Counted from the first letter of the stretch, positions 1-9,627 are shown. The stretch is DNA of 64,000 nucleotides from Rhizobium sp. 2MFCol3.1 (GCF_000377565.1 NZ_KB898354.1:372001-436000), one strand, 5' to 3'. The notes: a model not told the origin generated them from the sequence alone. Numbers and translations are program-made.

Positions 1-390
1 GCGGAAGCGGCTGTGTTCAAGGCCTGGGCTAATGCGGCGCCTGTTAACGACGAGATGTCAATGGCGGCCTTCGACCGGCTGCTCTATCGCAATGGTGCCG
101 AGGGTATCATCACGCGGCTGAAGTTGGCGCTCGCGGTGGCGCGGGGGAAGGCCGAGGGCGATATGGCGGAGATGGCGCGATCGGCGCGGCTGCACAAGCT
201 GCTCGATCACGCCAATGCATGGATCAAGCCGAGCTTTCCTGTGAATGGCGGGGATGTGATGGCGGCAGGCATTCCGTCGGGCCGGCAGGTCGGGGAGACG
301 CTGGCCGCGTTGGAAAATCAGTGGGTGGAGGAAAACTTCGCCTCCGACCGGGCGACGTTGCTCGCCCGGCTTTCCGATCGCGTGAAATAA
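1..390 (+). CDS. cca: CCA tRNA nucleotidyltransferase, C-terminal part (cut by left edge)
   Basis: The frame is open from base 1 and ends at the TAA at 388-390, so only the last 129 residues are present. The visible part resembles the C-terminal helical region of class II CCA-adding enzymes, with the late motif GIPSGRQVGETLAALENQWV followed by an acidic stretch and a short tail. The enzyme adds or repairs the 3' CCA of tRNAs in the cytoplasm. The catalytic head domain lies outside the window, so the call rests on the tail alone. A GTG at 13 is in frame but is unlikely to be the true start. Confidence 0.72.
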   Translation, partial: AEAAVFKAWANAAPVNDEMSMAAFDRLLYRNGAEGIITRLKLALAVARGKAEGDMAEMARSARLHKLLDHANAWIKPSFPVNGGDVMAAGIPSGRQVGETLAALENQWVEENFASDRATLLARLSDRVK

Positions 391-408
391 GGCGATCGCG
401 TCAAATGA

Positions 409-594
409 TCAGGCCGCGTTCGCTTCGTTGCGGATGCGGGCCTTGATGTTATCGACCATGTTTTCGCGGATGATGGTTTCGCCATGCGCGGATTTCATGT
501 GGTCGACGGCGCGGCGCACGACTTCGGCGTCGTCGCTTGCGCGTGTGTGCCAGCTGCATCCGGGGACCAGCGTTCCACATTCGAAAAGTCTCAT
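409..594 (-). CDS. DUF1059 family small protein
   Basis: A 61-residue protein with the DUF1059 pattern: an N-terminal FECG motif, a PGC motif about six residues later, then a helix with VVRRAVDHMKSAHG. The Cys and His residues could bind metal, but the family has no established role. The start ATG at 594 follows a perfect AGGAGGAG ribosome binding site about five bases upstream. It converges on the cca gene with 18 bases between the two stops. Confidence 0.8.
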   Translation of the reverse strand: MRLFECGTLVPGCSWHTRASDDAEVVRRAVDHMKSAHGETIIRENMVDNIKARIRNEANAA

Positions 595-746
595 CGTCTC
601 CTCCTGACTTGAGTTCTCAATGACGCTTATGCGTTTTGTGGGAATGCTCCAGGGACGGGAAGGTTCCGGCCGGTTGTCGCACCGGCCGTAGGGATCGCCG
701 TTTCACGCGATCGTGGATATGTCCGTTCCCGGGCCCTTGAGCCCGA

Positions 747-1007
747 TTACTCGGGCATCGCCCAAGCGCGGTAGCAATCCGTGTGGGCGCTGTTGTTCTG
801 GCCCTTGGTGCGGCGCGACAGCTCGTCTGCGGACAGGCCGCCGGCGAGTTGAAGCTTGACCTGTTCCACAAAGCAGGAAAGGGGCAGATCGGAACCGCTC
901 TTGGCTTTCAGCGCTTCGGCCAGCCGGTTGAGCAGTTCAGGTGTGTCGATTGGGCGGGGTGGTTGTTGAGCACCTGCCGTCGCCGGTGTTCCACTCTGTA
1001 TCGTCAT
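747..1007 (-). CDS. hypothetical protein, 86 aa
   Basis: I do not recognise this protein. The frame extends upstream to 1040, but the ATG at 1007 is preceded by GAGGAGGATT and is the better start. The N-terminus is low complexity and rich in Pro, Ala and Gln, followed by a helical stretch with LLNRLAEALKAKSG. There is no signal peptide or membrane segment. Two Cys residues (PLSCF and HTDCY) are present. It is transcribed with the DUF1059 gene, about 150 bases apart, so co-transcription is possible but unproven. Confidence 0.6.
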   Translation of the reverse strand: MTIQSGTPATAGAQQPPRPIDTPELLNRLAEALKAKSGSDLPLSCFVEQVKLQLAGGLSADELSRRTKGQNNSAHTDCYRAWAMPE

Positions 1008-1109
1008 GACAATCCTCCTCCGATTGTTGAACGCGTACATCTATGAAATGGGTATCCGGTCCGCTTATTAAAAGCCTCTCACACGCAGTTTACCGATCTT
1101 TCCTCCCAG

Positions 1110-2024
1110 TTACGGCCAGCGAACGGCGGGGGGTAGCGATGAGAGAATGGACTCGACATTCCCACCCGTTTTCAAGCCGAAGATCGTTCCCCGGTCATAT
1201 AGCAGATTGAACTCGACATATCGCCCACGGCGAATCAATTGTTCTTCACGATCTTGTTCTGTCCACTGTTTATTGAAGTTGGAGCGAACAATCCGTGGAT
1301 AAACCATGGCGAAGGCGCGGCCGACATCGCGCGTGAAGGCGAAATCGGCGCTCCAGCCGCCGGCTTCTTCGCTCGAATGCAGCCAGTCATAAAAGATGCC
1401 GCCGGTACCGCGCGCTTCGTTGCGGTGCTTGAGGAAGAAGTATTCGTCGCACCACTTCTTGTAGGCGTCGTAATCGGCAACGCCGGCGTGGCTGCGGCAG
1501 GCGATTTCCATCGCCTTGTGGAACAGGCGGGTGTCGTCGTCTTCCTGGGTGCGGCGCCGGTCGAGCACCGGCGTCAGGTCAGCGCCGCCGCCGAACCAGC
1601 GGCTCGATGTGACGACCATGCGGGTGTTCATGTGCACGGCGGGGACGTTGGGGTTCACGGGGTGAGCGATCAGCGAGATGCCCGAAGCCCAGAAGCGCGG
1701 ATCGTCCTTGGCGCCGGGCATCTGGGCGCGCAGGTCGGCGCTGAATTCGCCGTAGACGGTAGAGGTGTGGACGCCGACCTTTTCGAAGACGCGGCCTTCC
1801 ATCATCGACATGCGACCGCCGCCACCGGCGCCGTTCTCGCGCTTCCAGTCCTTGGCGACGAAGCGGCCGGGCTGACGATCGGAAAGCGGTCCTGCGAGCT
1901 CATCCTCGATCGCTTCGAAAGAGGCGCAGATCTGGTCGCGCAGGCCCTCGAACCAGGTGCGGGCCATTTCCTTCTTGTCCTCGATATCCGCGGGCAGGCC
2001 GATCGGAAGTTCGGGTCGTTCCAT
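1110..2024 (-). CDS. hemF: oxygen-dependent coproporphyrinogen-III oxidase
   Basis: Converts coproporphyrinogen III to protoporphyrinogen IX with O2 in haem synthesis; a cytoplasmic homodimer in known members. At 304 residues it has the family's usual length. Diagnostic stretches are present: [19 protein letters not shown] near the N-terminus, [20 protein letters not shown] with the conserved His/Arg, and [18 protein letters not shown] at the end. The open frame runs 83 codons further upstream, but the ATG at 2024 begins the conserved region and has a GGAG about ten bases before it. Haem output would serve the cytochromes of the petABC operon 11 kb away. Confidence 0.96.
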   Translation of the reverse strand: MERPELPIGLPADIEDKKEMARTWFEGLRDQICASFEAIEDELAGPLSDRQPGRFVAKDWKRENGAGGGGRMSMMEGRVFEKVGVHTSTVYGEFSADLRAQMPGAKDDPRFWASGISLIAHPVNPNVPAVHMNTRMVVTSSRWFGGGADLTPVLDRRRTQEDDDTRLFHKAMEIACRSHAGVADYDAYKKWCDEYFFLKHRNEARGTGGIFYDWLHSSEEAGGWSADFAFTRDVGRAFAMVYPRIVRSNFNKQWTEQDREEQLIRRGRYVEFNLLYDRGTIFGLKTGGNVESILSSLPPAVRWP

Positions 2025-2199
2025 AGTCGTCGTCTCCGGTACGCGCGCGGGCAAAATTCGAGTCACACCCGCTTCAATCGCCCCTGATAGCAGGTCGTTT
2101 GGCATAGCGCCAACAGCCCAACGGCGTTGATGAGCGGGCCTCAGATTCGACTCGCAATATTCAGGCGTCGATACTACCTTTCCATTAGAGGTAGGTTGT

Positions 2200-2460
2200 A
2201 TGACGAAGATCCCAGGACCGCCGTCATTTGACGGCTTGAAACGAAGGATTGCCAAGCACCGGGCCGAGGGCACGCCGCGTAAGAACGACCGGTTCGTGCG
2301 GCAGACCTATTGCCTGGCGCTGCTCGATGCGCGCGCCAAGGCCCGCGAGTGGTTCGACGAATATCCCAAGGCCGCCTACTGGACCGAAGTCGAGAGCTGG
2401 CGGCAGCTCGACGGCGATCAGATCGAGTTCACCATGCGGCGTCTGCCATCGGCCGATTGA
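2200..2460 (+). CDS. conserved hypothetical protein, 86 aa
   Basis: A basic soluble protein whose function I do not recognise. It has a basic N-terminal third ([19 protein letters not shown]), then a helix with [17 protein letters not shown] and a tryptophan-rich segment. The ATG at 2200 has GAGGTAG about seven bases upstream. The gene is divergent from hemF with 175 bases between starts, and its stop lies 3 bases from the stop of the convergent Na/Pi transporter gene. Codon use is like its neighbours, supporting a real gene. Confidence 0.65.
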   Translation: MTKIPGPPSFDGLKRRIAKHRAEGTPRKNDRFVRQTYCLALLDARAKAREWFDEYPKAAYWTEVESWRQLDGDQIEFTMRRLPSAD

Positions 2461-2463
2461 GGC

Positions 2464-4110
2464 TTATTCGGCGGCGTCGCGCAGGCGGCTTTCGATCAGC
2501 AGGCCGCTTTCATCCAGGATCGGATGCGCGACCGAGACGATGTGGGCGTTGATGCGCTTCAGGTCGCGCAGCATGTCGAGATGCAGCGAACTTGTCTGCA
2601 GGCTATCGGCGCGGCCGTCGCGCAGGCGTTCCAGATGGCGCTCGGAGGATCGCTTCTCCATGCGGCGTACCTCCACCTTCACTTCCATCAGCTGACGGGC
2701 GAGATTGAAATCGCGGGTGACGAAGATCGTCTGGGCGATGCGGAGGTTCTCCAGCGTCAGGTGGAAGAGCTTGCTCAGCTCCTCATAGCCGTCTTCGGAG
2801 AATTTCAGTCCGAGCGACACCTTCTTGGCGACCTGCGGCAGTAGGCCCTTTTCGATGATGTCGCCGATATGCTCGAGATTGATGGCGTAGTCGATGATGA
2901 CGATGGAGCGGCGTCCGTCCTCCTCGCTGAGACCGCCGCGGCCGAGCTTGGAGAGGTAAATCTTCACTTCCTGCTGCAGGCTGTCGACGCGTTTCTCGAG
3001 GCTCGCGATTTCGGTCAGCTTCGACATGTTGTTGCGCTCGAAGGCATCAGCCGCGCGTTGCAGCATGCGCTCGATCAGGTCGCCGACACCAAGCACTTCA
3101 CGGGTGGCGCTGGCGAGCGCAACCACTGGCGTCGAGAGTTCCTGTGGGTCGAGATAGCGCGGGGCGTCGTCGGTCTGCTCGTCCTCGGGGACAAGCTTCA
3201 GCATCAGGCGCGACAGCAGCCGCGAGAAGGGCCAGGCGAGGGCCGCAAGCAGCAGGTTGAAGCCGAGATGGGCGTCGACCGGCAACTTGGCCGGCGACAG
3301 CGGCAGGGTTTCGAGGAGATCGGCGCCGAAGCCGGCGAGCGGCAGCGCGATCAGGCAGCCGATGGCGCGCACGATCAGGTTGCCCAGCGTGACGCGCTTG
3401 ACCGAGGCGGGGCCGGAAAGCGAGGCGATGACGGGCGGGATGGCGCCGCCGAGATTGGCGCCGAGCACCAGCACGATCACAAGGCCTGCTGACAGGATGC
3501 CCGTCGAGGCGAGCGACAGGATGAGGACGACGGCGGCGAGGCTGGAGGAGGAGATGAAAGCGATGCAGGCCGAAAAGGCGAGTGCCACCGGCCAGGCATT
3601 GTCGAGCAGGCCGATGAAGGCCGACAGGGCCGGCGACTGGCGCATCGGCTCGGTGGCGCTGCTCAAGAGGTGCAGCGACAGCAGCATGAGGCCGATGCCG
3701 ATCAGCGCCTGACCGCCGCCCTGGCGCGACGTCGAGCCGCCGCGATAGAGCACGATGCCCGCGAGGATGACCAGCGGCGACAGCCACTCGATGCCGGTCG
3801 CGACGATCCAGGCGGTGACGGCGGTGCCGACATTGGCGCCCAGAAGCACGATCTGCGCCATGCGCGGCTTGACCAGCTCGCGCTCGACGAAGGAGGCGAC
3901 CATCAGGGCGGTTGCGGTGGAGCTCTGCAGCGCGATGGTGGCAACGAAACCGGAGACGAAGGAGCGCAGGCCGCTCTTGGTGCCGGATGCAAGCCCGGTC
4001 CGCAGACGCGCGCCGAAAGCGCGCGATACGCCATCCTTCACCTGCGACAGGCCGAACAGCAGCAGGGCTACGGCGCCGAACAGGTTGATCATGACGATTG
4101 TGGATTCCAT
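2464..4110 (-). CDS. Na/Pi cotransporter family membrane protein with PhoU-like tail
   Basis: Probable sodium-dependent phosphate transporter of the NptA/YjbB type. The first 330 residues hold about eight to ten membrane segments and two inverted copies of the Na/Pi repeat, each with a QSS/SSS signature (ALQSSTATALM and FISSSSLAAVV). The last 200 residues form a helical PhoU-like cytoplasmic domain. I chose the ATG at 4110 (548 aa); an in-frame ATG at 4143 would add 11 charged residues, and neither has a strong ribosome binding site. Whether it imports or exports phosphate cannot be read from sequence. It stands alone, divergent from trmL's neighbourhood. Confidence 0.85.
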   Translation of the reverse strand: MESTIVMINLFGAVALLLFGLSQVKDGVSRAFGARLRTGLASGTKSGLRSFVSGFVATIALQSSTATALMVASFVERELVKPRMAQIVLLGANVGTAVTAWIVATGIEWLSPLVILAGIVLYRGGSTSRQGGGQALIGIGLMLLSLHLLSSATEPMRQSPALSAFIGLLDNAWPVALAFSACIAFISSSSLAAVVLILSLASTGILSAGLVIVLVLGANLGGAIPPVIASLSGPASVKRVTLGNLIVRAIGCLIALPLAGFGADLLETLPLSPAKLPVDAHLGFNLLLAALAWPFSRLLSRLMLKLVPEDEQTDDAPRYLDPQELSTPVVALASATREVLGVGDLIERMLQRAADAFERNNMSKLTEIASLEKRVDSLQQEVKIYLSKLGRGGLSEEDGRRSIVIIDYAINLEHIGDIIEKGLLPQVAKKVSLGLKFSEDGYEELSKLFHLTLENLRIAQTIFVTRDFNLARQLMEVKVEVRRMEKRSSERHLERLRDGRADSLQTSSLHLDMLRDLKRINAHIVSVAHPILDESGLLIESRLRDAAE

Positions 4111-4305
4111 GCGGGCTTGTCTTTTTCTATCTCTTGGCGCCATCAGTGGCGCGTTTTGCGACTCTCTGGTTGCGGCAAATCATTGAAATATCGGCATATC
4201 GTCCGATTTTTTGTTTGCCCGGCTAAAAATTATACGCCTGATCGGCGATTTCACAACGCCGTTCGCGACATTATGCGCCGCTGAACCGGCATTTCCGTGG
4301 CAGGG

Positions 4306-4767
4306 TCAGGACCAGACGGTCTGGCGCATGGCTTCGCCCGTGATCATTGCCGCCGATACCGCGACATTGATCGAGCGTTGGCCCTCGACCATGGGCACCA
4401 GGATGCGGGCGTCGGCGGTGTCGTGCACATGATCGGGCACGCCGGCGCTCTCGCGGCCGAAGAGCAGGATGTCGTCGGCGTGGAAGCGGAAGTCGGTGTA
4501 GCGGCTGGAGGCCTTGGTGGAGGCGAGTACGAGGCGGCGGCCGGTGGTTTTGCGCCAGTCCTCGAACTGCTCGAAATTGACATGGCGGGTGAGGGCGGCG
4601 GCGGCGATGTAATCCATGCCGGCGCGCTTGAGGTTGCGGTCGGAGATGTCGAAACCAGCGGGCTCGATGATATCGACGGCAAAGCCGAGGCAGGCGGCGA
4701 GCCGCAGGATGGTGCCGGTGTTGCCAGGAATATCGGGCTGATAGAGTGCTATTCTGAGGTCCGCCAT
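4306..4767 (-). CDS. trmL: tRNA (cytidine(34)-2'-O)-methyltransferase TrmL
   Basis: SPOUT-class enzyme that 2'-O-methylates the wobble base of certain leucine tRNAs using S-adenosylmethionine. The 153-residue length fits TrmL. Visible SPOUT motifs are the N-terminal PDIPGNTGTILRLAACLG, LLFGRESAGVP, and the knot motif LVPMVEGQRSINVAVSAAMI. The open frame runs upstream to 4989, but ATG 4767 begins the conserved core. No strong ribosome binding site is visible, only a G-rich stretch. It is divergent from the leader ORF and ABC exporter gene that follow. Confidence 0.93.
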   Translation of the reverse strand: MADLRIALYQPDIPGNTGTILRLAACLGFAVDIIEPAGFDISDRNLKRAGMDYIAAAALTRHVNFEQFEDWRKTTGRRLVLASTKASSRYTDFRFHADDILLFGRESAGVPDHVHDTADARILVPMVEGQRSINVAVSAAMITGEAMRQTVWS

Positions 4768-4939
4768 GATCGCCCCGTTTGATCGCTTCTGTCCGGCCTG
4801 ACCTATTGCAAGTGCGGTTTTGGTGCAACAGCCTGCTTTTTGGGCGGGAATCTTTGGCTTTCGGCAAGTTTGGGCTGGAAAACCCATCAATTTCGCGTTA
4901 TCGGTGCATATCTTCAATCGCCAACAAGGGAGCGTCAAG

Positions 4940-5008
4940 ATGAATGCATTGCCGTATGTCAGCCTCCCGTCCGCCAATTTGCGGATCATGGCGACCCGAC
5001 GCTCCTAA
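4940..5008 (+). CDS. candidate 22-aa leader peptide upstream of ABC exporter
   Basis: A short ORF (MNALPYVSLPSANLRIMATRRS) in the 382-base gap between divergent trmL and the ABC exporter. AAGGGAG lies about nine bases before its ATG, a stronger ribosome binding site than many real genes here have. Its TAA stop sits in the loop of a short GC-rich hairpin (4998-5014) followed by a T-rich tract, an arrangement typical of attenuators. The remainder of the gap, 5027-5149, shows only the exporter's ribosome binding site. This is a reading from sequence; expression and conservation are unknown. Confidence 0.42.
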   Translation: MNALPYVSLPSANLRIMATRRS

Positions 5009-5026
5009 AGCGTCCTTTTCTTTCTG
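4998..5026 (+). terminator. terminator-like hairpin overlapping the leader ORF stop
   Basis: GACGCT (4998-5003) pairs with AGCGTC (5009-5014) around a five-base loop that contains the TAA stop of the 22-codon ORF. CTTTTCTTT follows directly. The stem is only six pairs, so it is a weak intrinsic terminator or attenuator at best. It lies 124 bases before the exporter's ATG. Confidence 0.4.
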
Positions 5027-5149
5027 ATTTCCCTTTCGTAATCCATTGCGCGGCCATGTTGGCCTCGTCCCTTGAACGTCCACTGCCCATATAAGCCGTT
5101 GCGCGTCTGTGCCGGCGAGGGCAGGAACGCTGAAGTTCGGAGCATTTTC

Positions 5150-7018
5150 ATGTTTGGCTGGTTTGAACAGCGTCTCAATCCTTTCCCCTCCGAGGAGCCC
5201 GGCGTTCCTCCCAAGGGCCTGTTTGCCTTCTGCTGGCACTACACGAAGCCCGCGGCCCCCTGGCTTGCGGCCATGGCCGTGCTGACGATGCTGATCGCGG
5301 TCGGCGAAGTCGCGCTGTTCCAGTTCCTCGGCAATATCGTCGACTGGCTGACGCACGCCGATCCGAAGACCTTCCTCGAGACCGAGGGTTACAAGCTCTA
5401 CTGGATGGGTGCGCTGATCCTGATCGGCCTCCCTCTGGCGGCGGTGGCGGATTCGGTCATCATGCATCAGGTGCTGATCGGCAACTATCCGATGATCGCC
5501 CGCTGGCAGATGCACCGTTTCCTGATGCGTCACAGCATGACCTTCTTCGCCAACGAGTTCGCCGGACGCGTGGCCACGAAGGTGATGCAGACGTCGCTTG
5601 CCGTGCGCGAGACGGTGATGAAGATCCTCGACGTCTTCGTCTATGTCGTCAGCTACTTCATCTCGATGATCGTCGTCATCGCGGCCGCCGACTGGCGGCT
5701 GATGATCCCGATCCTCGCATGGCTCGGCGTCTATATCGCCATCGTCGCCTATTTCGTACCGCGGCTTCGCAAGATCGCGGCGATGCAGGCCGATGCGCGT
5801 TCGCTGATGACCGGCCGCGTCGTCGACAGCTACACCAACATCGCGACGGTGAAGCTGTTCTCGCATGCGGGCCGCGAGGAGACCTATGCCAAGGAGGGCA
5901 TGGACGGCTTCCTGCAGACCGTGCATCAGCAGATGCGCAAGGTCACGATGTTCCACGCATCGGTTTACATCAACAACTGCGTGGCGCTGTTCGTGATTTC
6001 GGGCCTGTCGATCTGGTTCTGGCTGAACGGCGGCATCTCGGTCGGCGCTATCGCGATTGCCATCGGTCTTGCCATGCGCGTCAACGGCATGTCGCAGTGG
6101 ATCATGTGGGAAGTCTCGGCGCTGTTCGAGAATATCGGCACGGTCTATGACGGCATGGAGATGATGACGAAAGAGCACGACATCACCGACAAGCCTGGCG
6201 CTTCGTCTCTGACGGCCAAGAAGGGTGCGATCCATTACGACCGGATCGGCTTCCACTACGGGAAGGGCAAGGGCATCATCGAAAACCTGTCGCTCGATAT
6301 CAAGGCGGGCGAGAAGGTGGGTCTGGTCGGCCGCTCCGGCGCCGGCAAGACGACGCTGATGAACCTGTTGCTGCGCTTCTACGACCTCGAAGGCGGCCGC
6401 ATCACGATCGACGGTCAGGACATCTCGCATGTCTCGCAAGAGAGCCTGCGCGAGCTGATCGGCGTCGTTACGCAGGACACGTCGCTGCTGCATCGCTCGA
6501 TCCGCGACAACATCGCCTATGGCCGTCCGGATGCGACCGACGCGGAGATTATCGAGGCCGCCAAGCGGGCCAATGCCTGGGACTTCGTCGAAGGCCTAGT
6601 CGACATGCAGGGGCGCAAGGCGCTCGATGCGCAAGTCGGCGAGCGTGGTGTGAAGTTGTCTGGCGGCCAGCGGCAGCGTATCGCGATCGCCCGCGTCTTC
6701 CTCAAGGACGCGCCGATCCTGGTACTCGACGAGGCGACCTCGGCGCTCGATTCCGAGGTCGAGGCGGCGATCCAGGAGAACCTCTTCGCGCTGATGGAGG
6801 GCAAGACGGTCATCGCCATCGCCCACCGTCTGTCGACGCTGACGGAGATGGACCGGCTGGTCGTGCTCGACAAGGGCAAGATCATCGAGGCCGGCTCGCA
6901 TGTCGAACTGGTGGGTGAGGGCGGCGTCTATGCCGATCTCTGGAACCGCCAGTCGGGCGGCTTCCTCGCCGATCACTCGGACGAAGATGGCGTCCAGAAA
7001 GAGGCTGCGGCGGAATAA
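5150..7018 (+). CDS. ABC exporter half-transporter (fused permease and ATPase), copy 1
   Basis: A 622-residue half-exporter of the inner membrane. The first 330 residues hold six membrane segments; the ATPase follows, with Walker A GRSGAGKTT at 394-402, signature LSGGQRQ, Walker B ILVLDEATS and the switch motif AHRLST. All catalytic residues are present. The substrate is not readable; this layout covers lipid, peptide, drug and metal-conjugate exporters. The start ATG at 5150 has GGAG nine bases upstream. A close relative of equal length lies 2.6 kb downstream (9628-11496), so the two may form a heterodimer or be duplicates. Confidence 0.92.
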   Translation: MFGWFEQRLNPFPSEEPGVPPKGLFAFCWHYTKPAAPWLAAMAVLTMLIAVGEVALFQFLGNIVDWLTHADPKTFLETEGYKLYWMGALILIGLPLAAVADSVIMHQVLIGNYPMIARWQMHRFLMRHSMTFFANEFAGRVATKVMQTSLAVRETVMKILDVFVYVVSYFISMIVVIAAADWRLMIPILAWLGVYIAIVAYFVPRLRKIAAMQADARSLMTGRVVDSYTNIATVKLFSHAGREETYAKEGMDGFLQTVHQQMRKVTMFHASVYINNCVALFVISGLSIWFWLNGGISVGAIAIAIGLAMRVNGMSQWIMWEVSALFENIGTVYDGMEMMTKEHDITDKPGASSLTAKKGAIHYDRIGFHYGKGKGIIENLSLDIKAGEKVGLVGRSGAGKTTLMNLLLRFYDLEGGRITIDGQDISHVSQESLRELIGVVTQDTSLLHRSIRDNIAYGRPDATDAEIIEAAKRANAWDFVEGLVDMQGRKALDAQVGERGVKLSGGQRQRIAIARVFLKDAPILVLDEATSALDSEVEAAIQENLFALMEGKTVIAIAHRLSTLTEMDRLVVLDKGKIIEAGSHVELVGEGGVYADLWNRQSGGFLADHSDEDGVQKEAAAE

Positions 7019-7212
7019 CGCAGGCTTCCCCCGCTCCGCCAAGCGCACGGGGTGGGGGAACTTGATAGGCGTCAATAATGGCACGGCGTTTCTGCAGGGC
7101 CTCGTTGCGTCTCGGATAAAAGCACGCACTGGTGGTAAGTTTTTGTTTAGCCGCGGCTGGCACAAGGGTTTCATAGACTTAAGCGTTCTTTGAAACTTTT
7201 CAGGTGCCAGCC

Positions 7213-9126
7213 ATGAGCTCTCTCAAGATCAAGATTCTTCTGCCCGCTCTCTTTGCCTTCATCGTCATCATCCTCGTCGTCCAGGGTGCCGCCGGCATGC
7301 GGTCGGTGTGGCAGCTCAACAGCCAGGCCGAGAGCATCAGCCTGCGGATGGACAAGTCGCTGATGATCGCGGAGATGGAACGTCGCATGTCGGACGTCCG
7401 CCGCCTCTATCTCGCGCTGTCCGCCGCCCTCAGCGTCGAAGAGCAGACGGCCCTGCTGGCGCAGATCAAGACGGCCACCGCGGCCCGCGAAAACGCGGTT
7501 TCGACATTCGAAGCCGCGCAATCGGCCGGCCCGCGTCCACGGTTTGAACAGCTCAAGGGCATCATAGCGGATTACGACAAGCTCGGCGAGCAGTTCGCCA
7601 GCCTGCTCGTCAGCGCACGAGACAGTGACGCCAAGGCCGTCATCGTGAAGATGACGCCGATGGGCAACAGCGCCGGTGATATCCTGCAGGGCATGATTTC
7701 AGACAATCGCGCCGCCGCCGGCAGCGACAAGAAGGCTGCTGCCGACACCACGCAGGTCGTGACGATCGCGACGGTCGCCGGCGTGTTGATCGCGGTCCTG
7801 ATGGCGATCGGTGCTGCGGTGCTCAGCCTCGTTCGCGTCACCCGGCCGATCGGCGCGATCACGCAGTCGATGAACGCTCTTGCTGCGGGCGACAACCAGG
7901 CCGTCATTCCCTATGCCGGTCGTCGTGATGAGATCGGCGAAATGGCGGCTGCCGTTGCCGTCTTCCGCGAGAACGCGCTGGAGCGCGAGCGTCTCGAGCG
8001 CGAGACGGAAGCCAACCGCTCGATGAGCGAAAGCGACCGGATCGCGCGCGAGGAGCAGAAGGCCCGCGAGGCGGCCGAGGTGTCGTTCGCGGTCGACAAT
8101 CTGGCGCGCGGACTGAAGAGCCTTTCCGACGGTGACCTGACCTTCCGCCTCGAGCAGAGCTTCGCCGGACAGCTGGACCAGCTGCGAACCAACTTCAACG
8201 AATCCGTTCATGGGCTGGAGCGTGTGCTCAGCGTGGTCGGCGAAAACGCCCGCAAGATCGATGCCGGCGCCAACGAGATCCGCGCGGCCGCCGACGATCT
8301 GTCGAAGCGCACCGAGCAGCAGGCGGCCTCCGTCGAGGAGACGGCGTCGTCGCTCGAACAGGTCACGACCGCGGTGCGGGATTCGGCCGCGCGCGCCGGC
8401 CAGGCTGGCGAGTTGGTCGAGACGACCCGCAGCGGCGCCGAGCGCTCTGGCGAGATCGTCGAGCAGGCGGTTGCGGCCATGGAAGCGATCGAGACGTCCT
8501 CGAACGAAATTTCCAACATCATCGGCGTTATCGACGACATCGCTTTCCAGACCAATCTTCTGGCGCTGAATGCCGGTGTCGAGGCCGCACGCGCCGGTGA
8601 AGCCGGCAAGGGCTTTGCCGTCGTGGCGCAGGAAGTGCGTGAACTGGCGCAGCGTTCGGCAAACGCGGCCCAGGAGATCAAGGCGCTGATCACCAAGTCT
8701 GGCGATCAGGTGCGCCAGGGGGTGAAGCTTGTCGGCGAGACGGGCCGGCAGCTGTCTGTCATCGTTTCCAAGGTGCAGGACATCAACGGCAACGTGTCGG
8801 CCATCGTCAGCACCTCGCGCGAACAGGCGATCGGCCTTGGCGAGATCAACGTCGCCGTCAACCAGATGGATCAGGGTATCCAGAAGAACGCCGCGATGGT
8901 TGAGCAGACGACCGCCGCGACCCATAGCCTGGCGCGGGAAGCTGCGGCGCTTATCGAACTCCTCTCGCGGTTCAGGCTCGCTGCCCAAGAGGTTGCCGCG
9001 GTGCGTGTCGCGCAGCAGCAGAGCCAGCAGCCGGTCCATTCGCCGGCCCGCGCGCTCGGCGCTCGCGTTGCCCGCGCCTATGGCGGATCGCAGGCCGCGG
9101 CCGCGCTCAACTGGTCGGAATTCTGA
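7213..9126 (+). CDS. methyl-accepting chemotaxis protein with C-terminal CheR-binding pentapeptide
   Basis: Membrane chemoreceptor of 637 residues. Membrane segments lie near residues 6-28 and 181-205 and enclose a helical periplasmic sensor of about 150 residues. A HAMP domain and a long coiled-coil signalling domain follow, with the conserved hairpin tip region [20 protein letters not shown]. The last five residues are NWSEF, matching the NWxxF tether that recruits CheR in some receptors. ATG 7213 (after AGGT) was chosen over a GTG at 7204. No che genes are nearby. The ligand is unknown. A terminator follows at 9156-9195. Confidence 0.94.
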   Translation: MSSLKIKILLPALFAFIVIILVVQGAAGMRSVWQLNSQAESISLRMDKSLMIAEMERRMSDVRRLYLALSAALSVEEQTALLAQIKTATAARENAVSTFEAAQSAGPRPRFEQLKGIIADYDKLGEQFASLLVSARDSDAKAVIVKMTPMGNSAGDILQGMISDNRAAAGSDKKAAADTTQVVTIATVAGVLIAVLMAIGAAVLSLVRVTRPIGAITQSMNALAAGDNQAVIPYAGRRDEIGEMAAAVAVFRENALERERLERETEANRSMSESDRIAREEQKAREAAEVSFAVDNLARGLKSLSDGDLTFRLEQSFAGQLDQLRTNFNESVHGLERVLSVVGENARKIDAGANEIRAAADDLSKRTEQQAASVEETASSLEQVTTAVRDSAARAGQAGELVETTRSGAERSGEIVEQAVAAMEAIETSSNEISNIIGVIDDIAFQTNLLALNAGVEAARAGEAGKGFAVVAQEVRELAQRSANAAQEIKALITKSGDQVRQGVKLVGETGRQLSVIVSKVQDINGNVSAIVSTSREQAIGLGEINVAVNQMDQGIQKNAAMVEQTTAATHSLAREAAALIELLSRFRLAAQEVAAVRVAQQQSQQPVHSPARALGARVARAYGGSQAAAALNWSEF

Positions 9127-9155
9127 GCGGACGCATATCCGCATGGCTGAAATTG

Positions 9156-9195
9156 AAAACGCCCTCCCTGGGATATCGGGAGGGCGTTTTTATTT
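9156..9195 (+). terminator. intrinsic terminator after the chemoreceptor gene
   Basis: AAAACGCCCTCCC and GGGAGGGCGTTTT form a perfect stem around TGGGATATC, with TTTTTATTTT at the end. It closes the chemoreceptor transcript and, having A's on the left arm, may also work for the convergent gene at 9223-9465. Confidence 0.9.
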
Positions 9196-9222
9196 TGTAA
9201 TCAGTCGCTTGGATGTGTCTGC

Positions 9223-9465
9223 TCAGTGCCTGTCGGCACTCAGGCTGTCCGCCCAGTCCATGACGCGATGACCTTCGACCGCCATGCTGCTGGCAAAGGC
9301 AAGCGTGCGCAACGCCATCAACCGACGCTGCTCTTCATTATCGATCCAAGCGGCAACGGCTTCCGCAACGACCTGGTCGTGCGCTACGCCGAGCTGCTCT
9401 ATGACCGCATCGAGTCTTTCCGCCAAAGGCAACGGTATGCTCGACACGAGTGTCCTCTTTTGCAT
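9223..9465 (-). CDS. ribbon-helix-helix (CopG/ParD-like) protein, lone antitoxin-type
   Basis: An 80-residue protein whose first 45 residues read as a ribbon-helix-helix DNA-binding fold: a short strand KRTLVSSIPLPLAERLDAVI, then helices with the turn GVAHDQVVAEAVAAWID. The tail GHRVMDWADSL resembles the end of ParD/VapB-like antitoxins. It would bind DNA as a dimer. No toxin-sized partner lies beside it: the next gene is an ABC exporter 160 bases away on the other strand. GGGAG lies about ten bases before the ATG at 9465. It could be an orphan antitoxin or a small regulator of the exporter. Confidence 0.68.
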   Translation of the reverse strand: MQKRTLVSSIPLPLAERLDAVIEQLGVAHDQVVAEAVAAWIDNEEQRRLMALRTLAFASSMAVEGHRVMDWADSLSADRH

Positions 9466-9627
9466 TGTGGCCGTCTCCCGTGAAATCTCATGCTATTCCC
9501 ACATTGTGGCGGGACATGTCTCATTCAACGACGATGCCGTCGATGTTACCAATCATTACCAAAATATAAGGTTGGTCCGGCGAACGGATTGCTTTCCCCA
9601 TCCGGCGGATAAGCCTATATCGCAAAT

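Noticed and set aside
4898..6493. 531-codon minus-strand frame opposite the first ABC exporter
   Set aside because: His/Asp/Arg-rich antisense composition without any domain; the sense frame encodes a complete exporter.
7155..7185. Possible sigma-54 promoter (TGGCAC) before the chemoreceptor
   Set aside because: The -12 GC element is missing at the required spacing.
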